Shown: positions 34,500 to 44,400, counted from the stretch's first letter. The stretch is 64,000 bases of DNA from Polytrichum commune (GCA_950295325.1 OX485805.1:43176758-43240757), one strand, 5' to 3'. The notes: generated by a model from the sequence alone, not told the origin. Numbers and translations: made by a program.

Positions 34500-35562
34500 T
34501 TAGGGCTGCCCCGTAACCCTATTTGCGTGGATGCCCTAATCCAATGGGCACCCTAAAGCCGAGTTGTAGGACCTTTGCCCAAGGGCAACAAAACCCGAAA
34601 GGTCGCCCTTTCCGGGTCTTTTTCACCTCTTCGCACCAAGTGAGCTCCGCGCCGCTCCTGGAAGCGCCGCCTCCACAAAGCGACGCGTGCTTTCGCACAT
34701 TCTCCTCCTCCCTCCTTTCTGTTTCATTAGCGTGTAGTTTCCACTTCCATGCGCCATAGTTTGTGAGTTTAGGGTGTTGATAGCTTGAGTGATTCTTGTG
34801 TGATTCCTCTCTTTGTTGTGGGGTTCAGAGTGTTGTGGGTTTGAGAGTGTTAAGGGTTTCAAAGTGTTGAGGGTTTCAAAGGGTTTGAAAGTGTTGTGGG
34901 TTTGAGAGTGTTGATAGCTTCAAAGTGTTGAGGGTTGAGGTTTGAGAGTGTTGATAGCTTCAGAGTGTTGAGGGTTGAGGGTTTCAGAGTGTTGATAGCT
35001 TCAGAGTGTTGAGGGTTGAGGGTTTCAGAGTGTTGATAGATTCAGAGTGTTGAGGTTTTAGAGTGTTGATAGATTCAAAGTGTTGAGGTTTTAGAGTGTT
35101 GATAGATTCAAAGTGTTGAGGTTCTAGAGTGTTGATAGATTCAAAGTGTTTGAGGGCTTTAGAGTGGTGATAGATTCAGAGTGTTGAGGGTTTTAAAGTG
35201 TTCATAGATTCAGAGTGTTGAGGGTTTTATATTGTTGATAGATTCAGAGTGTAGGTGGTTGTGAGATTAAGAGTGTTGATAGATTCAGAGTGTAGATGGT
35301 TGTGAGTTTGTGAAATTGTGATATTGAGATTCTTAAGGGATTCTGATATTCATAGTATTTGTGAACTTGAAATTCTCTATAAACTTTACAGTGTTGAATG
35401 TTCTAAAATTCTTCATATTGTCTCGTGTTTGTGAGATTCAATTGTAATACAGAGCACAACTGCTTCTGAGATTACATTGCAATACAAAGCACAACTGCTT
35501 GTGAGATTTCACTCACAAGAATAACTTGCAATAAAAGCTTATTGTTAAGCTTGCAACAACAG
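34500..35562 (+). promoter_or_regulatory. leader of cassette C with minisatellite (about 34,755–35,330)
   Basis: GC-richer DNA (34,505–34,740) is followed by an irregular minisatellite built from GAGTGTTGATAGATTCA and GAGTGTTGAGGGTTT units. A leader exon is predicted to end at donor CAACAG|GTAATT (35,562), opening a 1.7-kb intron that reaches the start codon exon at 37,255. Promoter location is inferred from layout only. Confidence 0.45.
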
Positions 35563-35750
35563 GTAATTTTTTTCTTTCATAAACATGTCTTTCTTATACT
35601 AACCACAAGCATTCTATATTAAGCATTCTATATATTAAGAATTCTATTTTAAGCATGATAGATTAAGCATTATATATTTGAACATTGACACAACAAAAAT
35701 TAAATGAAGGTACCTAGAATCTACAACTAATTGTTTTTGTTCCAGTACTA

Positions 35751-35843
35751 GTTTGGGTCGAACGACCCAAACCAAAGAGTTAGTTTGGGTCGAGCGACCC
35801 AAACCCAACAGCCGACAGCTGGTTTGGGTCGAGCGACCCAAAC
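35751..35843. repeat. three C-type sites in the leader intron
   Basis: GTTTGGGTCG, two bases, CGACCCAAAC at 35,751 (AA), 35,783 (AG) and 35,822 (AG), with repeated CCAACAGC spacers. Confidence 0.9.
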
Positions 35844-35858
35844 CCAACAGCTGGTTTG

Positions 35859-36831
35859 TGTCGCGCACCTCTCCATGAGGAGTGCCCGAAACACCATGGG
35901 CACAAGGGGGACCCCGGAGTGACACCCGGGACTTGTGGCGCTGTTGGTGAGAGGGCCCAAGTGATCCTAGTGTGGGTGAGGGCCCCGGGCGTTGGGAACG
36001 CCTCCCACCCACGAAGACTAGTAGGCATGAGGGTAAGGCCATGAGCTATGTGTAGCTCATGGCGTGGTGATTCTAGAAAGCTCAAGAACACCTCAATCGG
36101 AGGTGTGAGGTAGGAGTTATGGCCATTTGAGTGGGGCGCTGTCCCGGGACAGCGCCCTGGTACAGCAGTGCCTGGGAGTGATTCCCGGGACTGCCAAGGT
36201 TCAAACAGGCATAGCGTCCTCAATACTTGTCCGAATGGGGCAAGTGAGGAGTCCATCGGCATCTACGTGAAGCGTAGATGAAGATGGAGTGGTTGGTTGT
36301 TATGATCAGACATCATACAAGGAAGTTATGATGGTCTGAAGCTGCTAGGGGGTTCTAGGCCCAGCAGCTAAAGGAAAATGTCCACTTGGCCCCAACTCTT
36401 GGTGGAGAGACAAGAGGTTGGTTGACGGTGGGGTAGGGGCCCCGCGTGAAGTCCTAGAGGCTTATATGGGTGAGGTGGTGTGGCCTCACCCACCTGAGGC
36501 CGAACGGCATGGCCTCCATGGGCATTGGCCCATTGTGAGGCCATAGTTGCCTAGTATGGTTCGGGTTGTTGTAGTGTTGCTCCGGCAACGCGATGATCAA
36601 CATAGGATTGGACTTCCATGGATGGAAGTCCACATCTAGGAATGGGTTACCGATTAAGGGGTGAGTCCCGAAAGTAAAGTAGGAGGGTTGGTTCCCTCCT
36701 ATGAACTATAAGGTCCGGGGTAGGAGGAGCTAACCATTAGCATGGCGGAATGCGAATGGTTAGCGCTCGTAACCTTTGCTAGAATTGAAAATTGGCAAGA
36801 TTGTCAAGGGAGGCTAGCAAGGGTTGCGACA
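35859..36831. mobile_element. LTR-like insertion within the C-type array
   Basis: This 973-bp block interrupts the array; identical CCCAAACCCAACAGCTGGTTTG flanks occur on both sides. It begins TGTCGCGCACC and ends GGTTGCGACA (TG...CA with TGTCGC/GCGACA inverted ends), as in a solo LTR or a TRIM. The flanking pentamers GTTTG and AATTG match at only three of five positions, so a target duplication is not proven. It contains no coding region; open frames are unconvincing. Confidence 0.5.
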
Positions 36832-37229
36832 AATTGGGTCGAGCGACCCAAACCCAACAGCTGGTTTGGGTCGAGCGACCCAAACCATGGAAAAACATAT
36901 TCATATCGATCCAATAAAATTAAATCTCATGAAACAAATTTATTATACAGATCTATTTTGGGATGTACACTTATATCTAAAAAATATGAAAGTTACCAAA
37001 AAACAAAGCACTAATAATTATTTGACCTACTATCTCAAAATTTGTATTGCACGATCGAGCTAATTTCATACAGCAGATAATTGTTGCCAATTATCAAACC
37101 CACTACTGGCTTGTGTTTGGGTCGATCTACCCAAACCTGCCAATTCGTGACCTCAACATATATGACATCGGTAATTCCCGTCAACATGCTAATATACATT
37201 TGTAATAGTTTGGGTCGAACGACCGAAAC
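36832..37229. repeat. four C-type sites in the leader intron, right of the insertion
   Basis: Sites at 36,832 (left arm AATTGGGTCG), 36,864 (perfect), 37,115 (centre AT, right arm CTACCCAAAC) and 37,208 (centre AA, right arm CGACCGAAAC). The last lies 25 nt before the start codon exon. Confidence 0.85.
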
Positions 37230-37254
37230 TAATAGCGTTGTGGTTTTCTTGCAG

Positions 37255-38583
37255 ATGGCCCCCAAAAAAAGACCTGGAGAGAGATGGTTTATGATCGCAC
37301 CAGATGTGGTTTGGCAGGAACACAAAACACCTGAAGATGAATCTTATGTGCCTAAGGATGGGCTGGTGATTGCGTGGTCTCTCCAAGTGGTGAAGGCATC
37401 TCAATTCAAGATCCTCTTTGTGGTGAAAATTGGGACAGTGGATCAAAACACATGGGCAACTTTGACGGGGTGGGAGGTGGCGTCAGTACAGGCTCTAGGT
37501 GACTACGTGGACGTCATACTCGAGAATTCTGCAATGCAGAATGCGCACATGTTCATGCATCAATTCTCCGAGGCATTTGACCCCCTGTACGTAAAAGAAA
37601 CTTGCATTGAGCGAGAGGTTATTAAACCAGAGTCTATCTTCATAGATGGAAGCATTTCAAACACAAAGGTGGCAACCAGGTTTACAAAGCTTAAGCAAGC
37701 AATCAACGCATTAAACAAGGCTCAACAGAGCAAGTCAAAATCACAACAGCTGGTGAGGAGGAAGGCCACAACAGAAGAAGGCGCGGGCTCGTCGAGACCT
37801 CAAACAGTGAGGAAGCTGCGGGCGGTTCCAGCTGACTCAAGAAGAACCATGCCTACGGCAACACCGGCGGATAGTGAGACACCCACGCCATCAAACAACC
37901 GTCAGACAACTCCTTCAAAGAGGCAAAGAAAATCGGCATCAGTTATGACGGACGAGCCAGTTTCCCCAGAACTGCGTATGCCAAAGCCCGGATAAGAAGT
38001 GGATGCGTCTGAGATCCAAAGAATCGTGAACAATTTCACGACCAAGTGTTCTCACTGTTTCTTCATGGGTAGGGATTTCAAATTTGACATCAATATTGCT
38101 CAGTGTCACCTAGCCCCACCAGAAAAGTGTGTTCGGGCAAAGGAAGATGCCTACGTCGATTGGATAATCGCCCAGATAGTGAGCGAGCAATTCAAAGACA
38201 ATAGGCAAACTATTGTAGTCATGCCCCAGGGACACGAAAGAATGCCCACTCCGGATATGTGGCCGTCAATTCAAAAAGGCGATTTTTGGCTAATTGACGG
38301 ACAACACAGCGTGGAAGCGTCGAAGAAAATCCAACTCATGGCCGAGTGGGATGATCCCAATAACCAAAAAGATAAATTGAAGGTGTGGAAGGCCTTGGTG
38401 GTGTGGTCAGATGACGAAACCAGACTCAGTGACATCTCCCGCTACTTCAATATGGGGAACAAGAAACGGGCATACCAAGCTTCGTGGATTCGCAACATCA
38501 TGGCCTCACGCGAGGTGTGGGAGTTCTACGGCAGGCCTCCCAAGGAGAGGGAGAATGCGAAGGACAAGAATCCAAAGTGGGAG
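37255..38583 (+). pseudogene. cassette C exon 1: N-terminal domain plus ParB-like segment (in-frame stop)
   Basis: The ATG follows directly on acceptor TTCTTGCAG: MAPKKRPGERWF. An N-terminal domain of about 160 residues is followed by a long Ser/Thr/Lys-rich linker (KATTEEGAGSSRPQ ... SKRQRKSASVMTD). A TAA at 37,993–37,995 interrupts, and the same frame continues VDASEIQRIVNNF to the ParB-like part: NRQTIVVMPQ, KGDFWLIDGQHSVEASKK (GQHS 38,299–38,310), KVWKALVVWSDDE, YFNMGNKKRAYQASW. The exon ends NPKWE at donor GAG|GTGAGT, phase 0. It is 443 codons, close to cassette A (429). Confidence 0.6.
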
Positions 38584-38592
38584 GTGAGTGTG

Positions 38593-38614
38593 GTTTGGGT
38601 CGATCGACCCAAAC
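38593..38614. repeat. C-type site in intron 1, fully palindromic
   Basis: GTTTGGGTCG, AT, CGACCCAAAC, nine nt after the donor. Confidence 0.9.
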
Positions 38615-38715
38615 CCTTGTAAGAGTTAATATTCACGGTTTTTCATCTAAGCAAATGTCCAACTAACATATACATATCTAACATGCATTTCTATGTTTAT
38701 GTGCAATATTTCAAG

Positions 38716-40038
38716 TACCAAATGATCAATAAGTTCTCCTCCATTGACAATGCGAGTCACAAGCAAAAGAAATATAACGAGTTGCGAGGAGAAATTTATT
38801 TGATAACAGCATCCGACCATGTCTGGTTGAAGTGGAAGAACGTGTTCGAGAAGCACGAGACGGGGGACCTGATGGATCCCGACACAGGCCTGCTTTTCAA
38901 CTCGACCGCACGTTTCAAGCAGCTCAAGCCTTTGATGAGAAAATTCTTTCGAACACTCCAAGGGCTTTCGGAGACAGACATGGGGAAGGCGGCCACGCAC
39001 ATCCTGCACGTCGAGCCCACGGCAAAGAGATGTTGGGTGCACCCAAAGATAGTCTTCTCCAAGCCTAAATCATTCATTCCTTCATGCTACACCATGAAGG
39101 AATGGACGGAGAATAAGAAGAAGAAGAACACCATCGTCCAAGAGTTGCACAAGATAGTCCCCGAAATGAACCTTTTTGTGGATGGCGAGGTCCACGACGC
39201 AAACTGGAAAGCATTCAAGGCGGAGTACAAGTTCACAAGTGCATCTATGGCGGCTCTCATCAGGGAAGCGGGGGAAGACTTCCTGCGGTCTAAGCTGGTG
39301 AAAGGTGGGAAGAATCGGGCACTTCCCGATCACACAGCGCGTGTCTTCTCGAATTTCATAAAGGAGAAGAGAATAGTCAGTTTTGAGGGGGACGCGCATT
39401 TCAACCTTGTCACCCTGGAGCCTCTAAAAATCCAGGGGTGGCCTGGCGTTGAGGCTCGCAAGACGATAAGGACGAATGCTGGGGATCGATTCCCCTTTGG
39501 GATGATAGACTTCAGGAACATTCCTGGAAGTTCGTTTGAGGGTACTATGAGCACCCCCTTCTATGAGCCCTTCTTATCAAAGTTCGTCGACTATGCAAGT
39601 CCCAAATTTAGGGAGGTCGACATTTGGTTGTGAATAGTCGAGGATAGGAAGGCGGAGCAGGTATATGAGATTGCGAGGAAATTGCAACCTGATTATGCTG
39701 TCTCTAAATCTCATTACATTGTTGCACCGGCGGAGGGGTCTTACTCGACGTTGAAGGACAAAAAAACAAAGCTTGTCGACGTATTGTGTTTGTACTTTGT
39801 ATACAAAGCGAACTTGCTGAAGGTCGACAACCACCCCATAAACCGGATGGAAAAACTCTTCCAAGTACCAGAGGGGTTGGGTGCCAGCAAGAGCCTCTAC
39901 GACGAGGCCAAGTACGCGAACTATACTGCCGGCGAGCTGCGGATGGAGTTCTACTTACGGATAATGAGGGCCTTGACAAGAAGAGGGGATTCTATTTTCA
40001 ACGTCTTCGGGGGTTCCAAACCTATCTATGCTGGCATG
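38716..40038 (+). pseudogene. cassette C exon 2: methyltransferase-like segment (Trp codon changed to stop)
   Basis: Acceptor TTTCAAG, start YQMINKFSSID (three residues shorter than A). It aligns with A along its whole length: FFRTLQGL, KKKK, SMAALIREAG, TPFYEPFL (39,553–39,573), GELRMEFYLRIMRAL and IFNVFGGSKPIYAGM. At 39,631–39,633 TGA stands where A has TGG (DIWL*IVED against VWLWIVEQ), a clear G-to-A nonsense change; the frame is open on both sides. The donor is ATG|GTAAGT, phase 0. The motif-I-like end continues in exon 3 as MLGLKMYSYIEDND, which fits the Gly-rich loop and acidic residue of a Rossmann methyltransferase. Confidence 0.6.
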
Positions 40039-40067
40039 GTAAGTAACTTCAAAATAGTTGGTTTATA

Positions 40068-40233
40068 ATTTGGGTCGAGCGACCCAAACTTGCCACAGTG
40101 AAGGTTTGGGTCGAGCGACCCAAACTTGCCACAGTGATGGTTTGGGTCGAGCGACCCAAACTTGACACAGTGAAGGTTTGGGTCGAGCGACCCAAACTTG
40201 ACACAGTGAAGGTTTGGGTCGAGCGACCCAAAC
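40068..40233. repeat. 36-bp tandem array, five C-type sites, intron 2
   Basis: Sites start at 40,068, 40,104, 40,140, 40,176 and 40,212, exactly 36 bp apart, all with centre AG. Spacer TTG(C/A)CACAGTGA(A/T)G. Frames on both strands stay open because 36 is a multiple of three. Confidence 0.92.
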
Positions 40234-40327
40234 CTTTTGTATTGGTTTTCTCTTATTGTTTCTTTTTCTTGTTCTTGGTGTAATTTAATGAGCATATCTC
40301 TTATCCAAGTTCTTTTTGAATGTCCAG

Positions 40328-41803
40328 ATGTTGGGTTTGAAAATGTACTCCTATATAGAGGACAATGATTTTCAATTTTACAAAACCCAAAAAGCCCTAG
40401 CCAAGAAGATGGACATCCTCGATTGGATCCCGGGGAGCTACATGGAGGAGATTGTAGAGGGGGGTGAAAACCCGATGGATATGGCAAGGCGTGTCAACCC
40501 TGCAGAATTTGCCACGAGTGCTCCAGTTGGAGCACCCGAACCACTCGTAGGATTGCATCCGGGTACCTCATCTCGGGGGCCAGGTGACGAGGTGGAGGAG
40601 GAGGAGGAACAAGAGGACCATAAGGCGGAAGGGGAGGTAGAAGAAGGAGCAACGGGTTACACGCAAGAATCAGAAGCCCCCCAATGGAAGAAAGCTATGC
40701 GGGTGGCAACCCCGCAAAGCAAGTTGGTGCCCGTCCTCACGGTGGACGATGCTAGAGACATGTACTCCAGGGACGCGACAGCAACGTTCAGGGAGAGGAG
40801 GAAGTTGAAGGGGAAGAAGCTCTACAGCGACTACGCAAGGGAGGAGACCATCGCCATAAGCAGCGAGGACGAGGACGATATGGAGCTCGCCAAACGGCTC
40901 AGATCGGATCCCCCCTCCCCGACATCGTTCGCAGGCATGGTTAGGGTGAAACCAGAAGTCCTGACTGTGGAGGAGGCGAACGAGAAGATGCGGAGGGACG
41001 AGGAGCAGCGAGTCCGCATGCAGAAGGTTGCCGTAGAAGAACCCTCAATGCGGAACGAGCTAGCAGAGTTGAGGGCTCTCCTATTGGAGCAGGAGCGACA
41101 AAGGGCGATGGCCCAACCTCCATCCAGCGCCGAGCTGATATCGCAGGTCATTCAAGGAATGTGGGCGCAAGGATTGGTGGTGGCTCCCTCGAGCGCCTTT
41201 CCGCACTTGCCCGCCGGCTTCCCTGCCCAGAGCATTCCTCAACAGTCTGTGCCGCAAGCGTCATTCAGCTTCCAACACATGATGCGGCCACACAATGTCC
41301 CCTACGCCCCGGTCCAGCAAGTGGACGATCCCAACATCTGGCGTGTCTCTGGAGCCTCCTCTCCTTTGGGGCCTCCACCACTTCGGCCCCCCATAGTGAT
41401 GGCGCCCCCTCACCAGCATGACGACCCCCGAATGTTTGGGTCGGATGACCCAAACACACCCCCCTGTGTAGTGCCACAAGGGAACTACCCCGATGCAGGA
41501 CAATTTGGGTCGGGTGACCCAAACCTTGGTGCAGGACAGTCGTCCCTTGACCAACATGGGTGTGAAAAAGACACAACCATGTTAGATGTTGAAGGCCTGC
41601 AAGGGCCTGGTGATACCTCTACTCCTAACCAAGTCGATGAACCCATGCATGATGCACATGCGGAGATTGGTTTAGGACAAGGGCCTGATCCTGGACCTTT
41701 GCAGGAGAAGGTTGCTGATGTCGTTGAAGAAGGCGTTGGAGAGAGAGGAGGGGCAGCGCAGACGATGGAGCCCTCCACGGCATCGAGACATGACCAGGGC
41801 GAG
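40328..41803 (+). CDS. cassette C exon 3: acidic linker and coiled coil
   Basis: 492 codons, phase 0 (ATGTCCAG|ATG ... GGCGAG|GTAATA). MLGLKMYSYIEDNDFQF completes the motif-I-like region. Then come a Glu-rich stretch, RERRKLKGKKLYSDYAREE and TIAISSEDEDDMEL (40,850–40,880), the positional equivalent of the SUMO-interaction-like motif of A and B. A coiled coil (MRNELAELRALLLEQERQR) and a Pro/Gln/Met-rich tail follow. Two C-type palindromes are translated as FGSDDPN and FGSGDPN. Intact. Confidence 0.65.
41434..41524. repeat. two C-type palindromes inside coding exon 3
   Basis: 41,434–41,455 (GTTTGGGTCG, GA, TGACCCAAAC) and 41,503–41,524 (ATTTGGGTCG, GG, TGACCCAAAC). Both are read in the same frame as FGS(D/G)DPN. 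Confidence 0.88.
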
Positions 41804-41824
41804 GTAATACACTGAAACCTCTCA

Positions 41825-41846
41825 GTTTGGGTCGATCAACCCAAAC
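41825..41846. repeat. C-type site in intron 3
   Basis: GTTTGGGTCG, AT, CAACCCAAAC, 21 nt after the donor. Confidence 0.85.
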
Positions 41847-42287
41847 CTCCTGGGTCATTGTCTTGTTGGCGTGGTCTTGTCCCCCTAGCTAGGAGGAACT
41901 GCACCCCGGCCTTCCGATGCCCATATGTCCAATACCTGCGCCCTTTCAGTGCCCCCCTTCGCGATCATTTCGTCACCCTACACTCGACTACGCTCGATAT
42001 TGCGCGGCGCTTACAGGCAATTTTGTAGATGCACAGTTAGGATAGTGTGAATGGCTAGTTCACCGCGGTTCACCCCCCATCAAATTGTACATAGAGATTT
42101 GTAACAATAAAATTATTATTTTTGGCGCCCATATGTTTGCATCCGTGTCCCAATGTATGTTGTTCGCCTTGTATGTTTTTGTTGCCACCAATGGTCCAAT
42201 TATTGTGTTTGCACAAAATTTCCGTTCTGCTTGAGATGGACATAGCATAACATAGTCCTCGCCGCCTTCTCTCGCTCGTCGCCGCAG

Positions 42288-43100
42288 GGTTCGGAGCATA
42301 GCGTCGCGGCTCCCCACCGATCCTCTCCGAGAAGTGTGGAGGACAGCGCGGTGGTCCCCCTGATTTTGCCCTCGCCACCTTCGCCTCCCAAGACCCGGTT
42401 CCTGGTGCTAGACCTCAACGGGGTCCTTGTCCAGTGCGTGCATTGTCCGAGGGTCCCCACGGTGCCTTTCTGCAAGCCCGAGGACGCCAACTACGATGGA
42501 CCCTCCGCGTACATCAAAAGCAAGCTAGTGTACCTCCGCCCGTCCCTTCGGCGATTCCTACAGGTCGCCCTATCCAAATGGTGGGTGATCATTTGGAGCT
42601 CCATGAAGTCCGAGAATACCCAGGCCGTCGTGGAGTTCATCTTCAAGGGACTCTAACCCCCGTGTTTGGTCCTAGGACAGGATTCTTGTAAAACATTGTA
42701 CACCCCCGAGGGCAGGGTTGTGAAGAAGCCCAGCAACCCCGCCGTAAACCAATTTCTTAAGGTCTTGAAGCCAGTCGTATGGGACCAGCGTCCGACCATG
42801 GTCGGCTGTCCCTACGACGTGCGCCCCACCCGTGACAACACGTTGATGGTGGACGACAGCGCTTCCAAAAACATTTTGAACCCGACCTCGAACTTCATAG
42901 TTTGCCTGACGTGGACGGTCGAGAAGGTCCGAGACCGCTTTTTGTTAGACCTACTTAAGTACATTCAAACGCTCGTGGGGAGCGGACTACCCGTGCCCCG
43001 GTTCCTTAGTTGTAATCCGATAGGCGAAAGATACATGGATCCGAAGGACTATATGTACAGAGAGTTGTACGCTCACGCGAAATATAATAAACTCATTTGA
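42288..43100 (+). pseudogene. cassette C exon 4: FCP1/NLI-type HAD domain (in-frame stop)
   Basis: Acceptor TCGCCGCAG, joined to exon 3 in phase 0 (DQGE|GSEHSVAAPHRSS). Motif I is FLVLDLNGVLV, motif II VIIWSSM, and the late motif is LMVDDSASKN with LNPTSN. TAA at 42,654–42,656 falls between FIFKGL and PPCLVLGQDSC, where A reads FRELAMPCLLLGQE. The second catalytic Asp is Asn, and the usual Pro after DDS is Ala. It ends HAKYNKLI at the stop conserved with A. It appears to be a recently damaged copy. Confidence 0.7.
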
Positions 43101-43240
43101 GATACTACATGGTGTGCCATTGTGTGTGATATTTTATGCCTCAATTGTATATCGATTTTCACATGCCCCCCCCCTCCCCTTGGATTTTGTTTGTTTTAAT
43201 TTTGCCATTAACGTTTGGAGCCCTCGATTGAGATCGTCAG

Positions 43241-43564
43241 CGAATCAAACTTGGGGGCTTCTTCTACAAGACCGTCTACGATGCCGCGTCCACCATCGAC
43301 TACTCCAAGGAGCCTATTGACGCCGGTGTCATCGATAGCCCCCCACCCAAGCAAATCTTCCGGCGATCTCCGTCCCCGTCGCCGCTCAAGGGCATAAATC
43401 GCAAATGCGTCCGGACATCCCCCTCTCGGCCCGGCGGCAGTAGTACACCTCAACGGCGGCTGCGGATGGACGCTCGGCCTACGAAGAGTGGCACCCTTCC
43501 TATTCCTTTGCGGGACGCATTGCCCCTCCTCGCCAACTCCGACGGGAACGCCTCCGGTGACAAG
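43241..43564 (+). CDS. cassette C exon 5: Ser/Pro-rich terminal exon
   Basis: Acceptor ATCGTCAG, donor GACAAG|GTGAAC, 324 nt, phase 0 at both ends. It reads FFYKTVYDAASTIDYSKEP, VIDSPPPK, SPSPSPLKG and ends SDGNASGDK. It has no ATG, so it must be an internal or terminal exon. Homologous to A exon 5. Confidence 0.55.
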
Positions 43565-43642
43565 GTGAACCCCCCCCCCCCCCAAAACATGGTTAACCGC
43601 GCATTACAATCATCCGGCACTTAAAAAATGAACGTGTGACAC

Positions 43643-43664
43643 GTTTGGGTCTTCCTCCCTAAAC
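43643..43664. repeat. decayed C-type site in intron 5
   Basis: GTTTGGGTCT, TC, CTCCCTAAAC. Confidence 0.6.
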
Positions 43665-43697
43665 TAACACGTGTGTTCTTGCATTCACGCGTTGCAG

Positions 43698-44015
43698 GTT
43701 GCTCCCACCCGTAAACCTATGCGGGCTAGTACGTCCGTCGAGTTGGAGCGTTTCTACTCCATGACCAGAAATGCAAGACAGTCCACTTCATCGTATTCGA
43801 ATTCTTCGTCGTATAATTCGGGCGGCCGACGGAATCCAAAATGTGTTATTGATGGCGGTCACCCCAAGAATGGCTATAGTCGCGGGGCGGAGATTTTCAG
43901 GAATGTTGAAGCAATGCGAGCAAAAGAAGCCGCAGCAAAAGAAAAAGAGGCAAAAGAAAAAGAGGCAAAAGAAAAAAAAGCAAAAGAAAAAGAGGCACTC
44001 TCCGAGGCTAGATAG
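43698..44015 (+). CDS. cassette C exon 6: C-terminal tail
   Basis: Acceptor GCGTTGCAG, phase 0, 105 codons: VAPTRKPMRASTSVELERFY, a Ser-rich basic part, then NGYSRGAEIFRNVEAMRAKE and a run of (K/E)KEAKE repeats ending SEAR. The GYSRG-EIFR block is shared with A exon 6. Confidence 0.6.
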   Translation, partial: VAPTRKPMRASTSVELERFYSMTRNARQSTSSYSNSSSYNSGGRRNPKCVIDGGHPKNGYSRGAEIFRNVEAMRAKEAAAKEKEAKEKEAKEKKAKEKEALSEAR

Positions 44016-44159
44016 GCCATAGTAGGCGTAGGGTTTTGGGCCATAGGCAAGAACATTTTGGGTCGCACTATCCAATGGATGTGTGGTGTTAGCATGCTAT
44101 GCATTTTACATGCCATACTTTGTATGTTCTATTTGCAATAATATAAGTGTCACATGATT

Positions 44160-44400
44160 TCCCCTTCCATATGGTCTAAGGTTTGGATTGCCCTACCTAA
44201 ACCATCACAAATATGAATTTGGAATATTTTGTATGCAATATTATATTGGTTAACATATTAACCCTTCAATAAGGTCTATGGTTTGGATTGCCCTACCTAA
44301 ACCATATTCATACAAGCTCTAATATTTTGTGTGCAATAATATGAATGTTTTAAGGTTTCCCCTTCAATTTGGTCTAAGGTTTGGGTTGCCCACCCTAAAC
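44160..44400. repeat. 100-bp repeats with decayed C-type sites
   Basis: At 44,181, 44,281 and 44,379: GTTTGGATTG, CC, CTACCTAAAC (twice) and GTTTGGGTTG, CC, CACCCTAAAC. The surrounding GGTCTA(A/T)GG and TATGCAATATTAT-like spacer repeats too. Confidence 0.75.
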
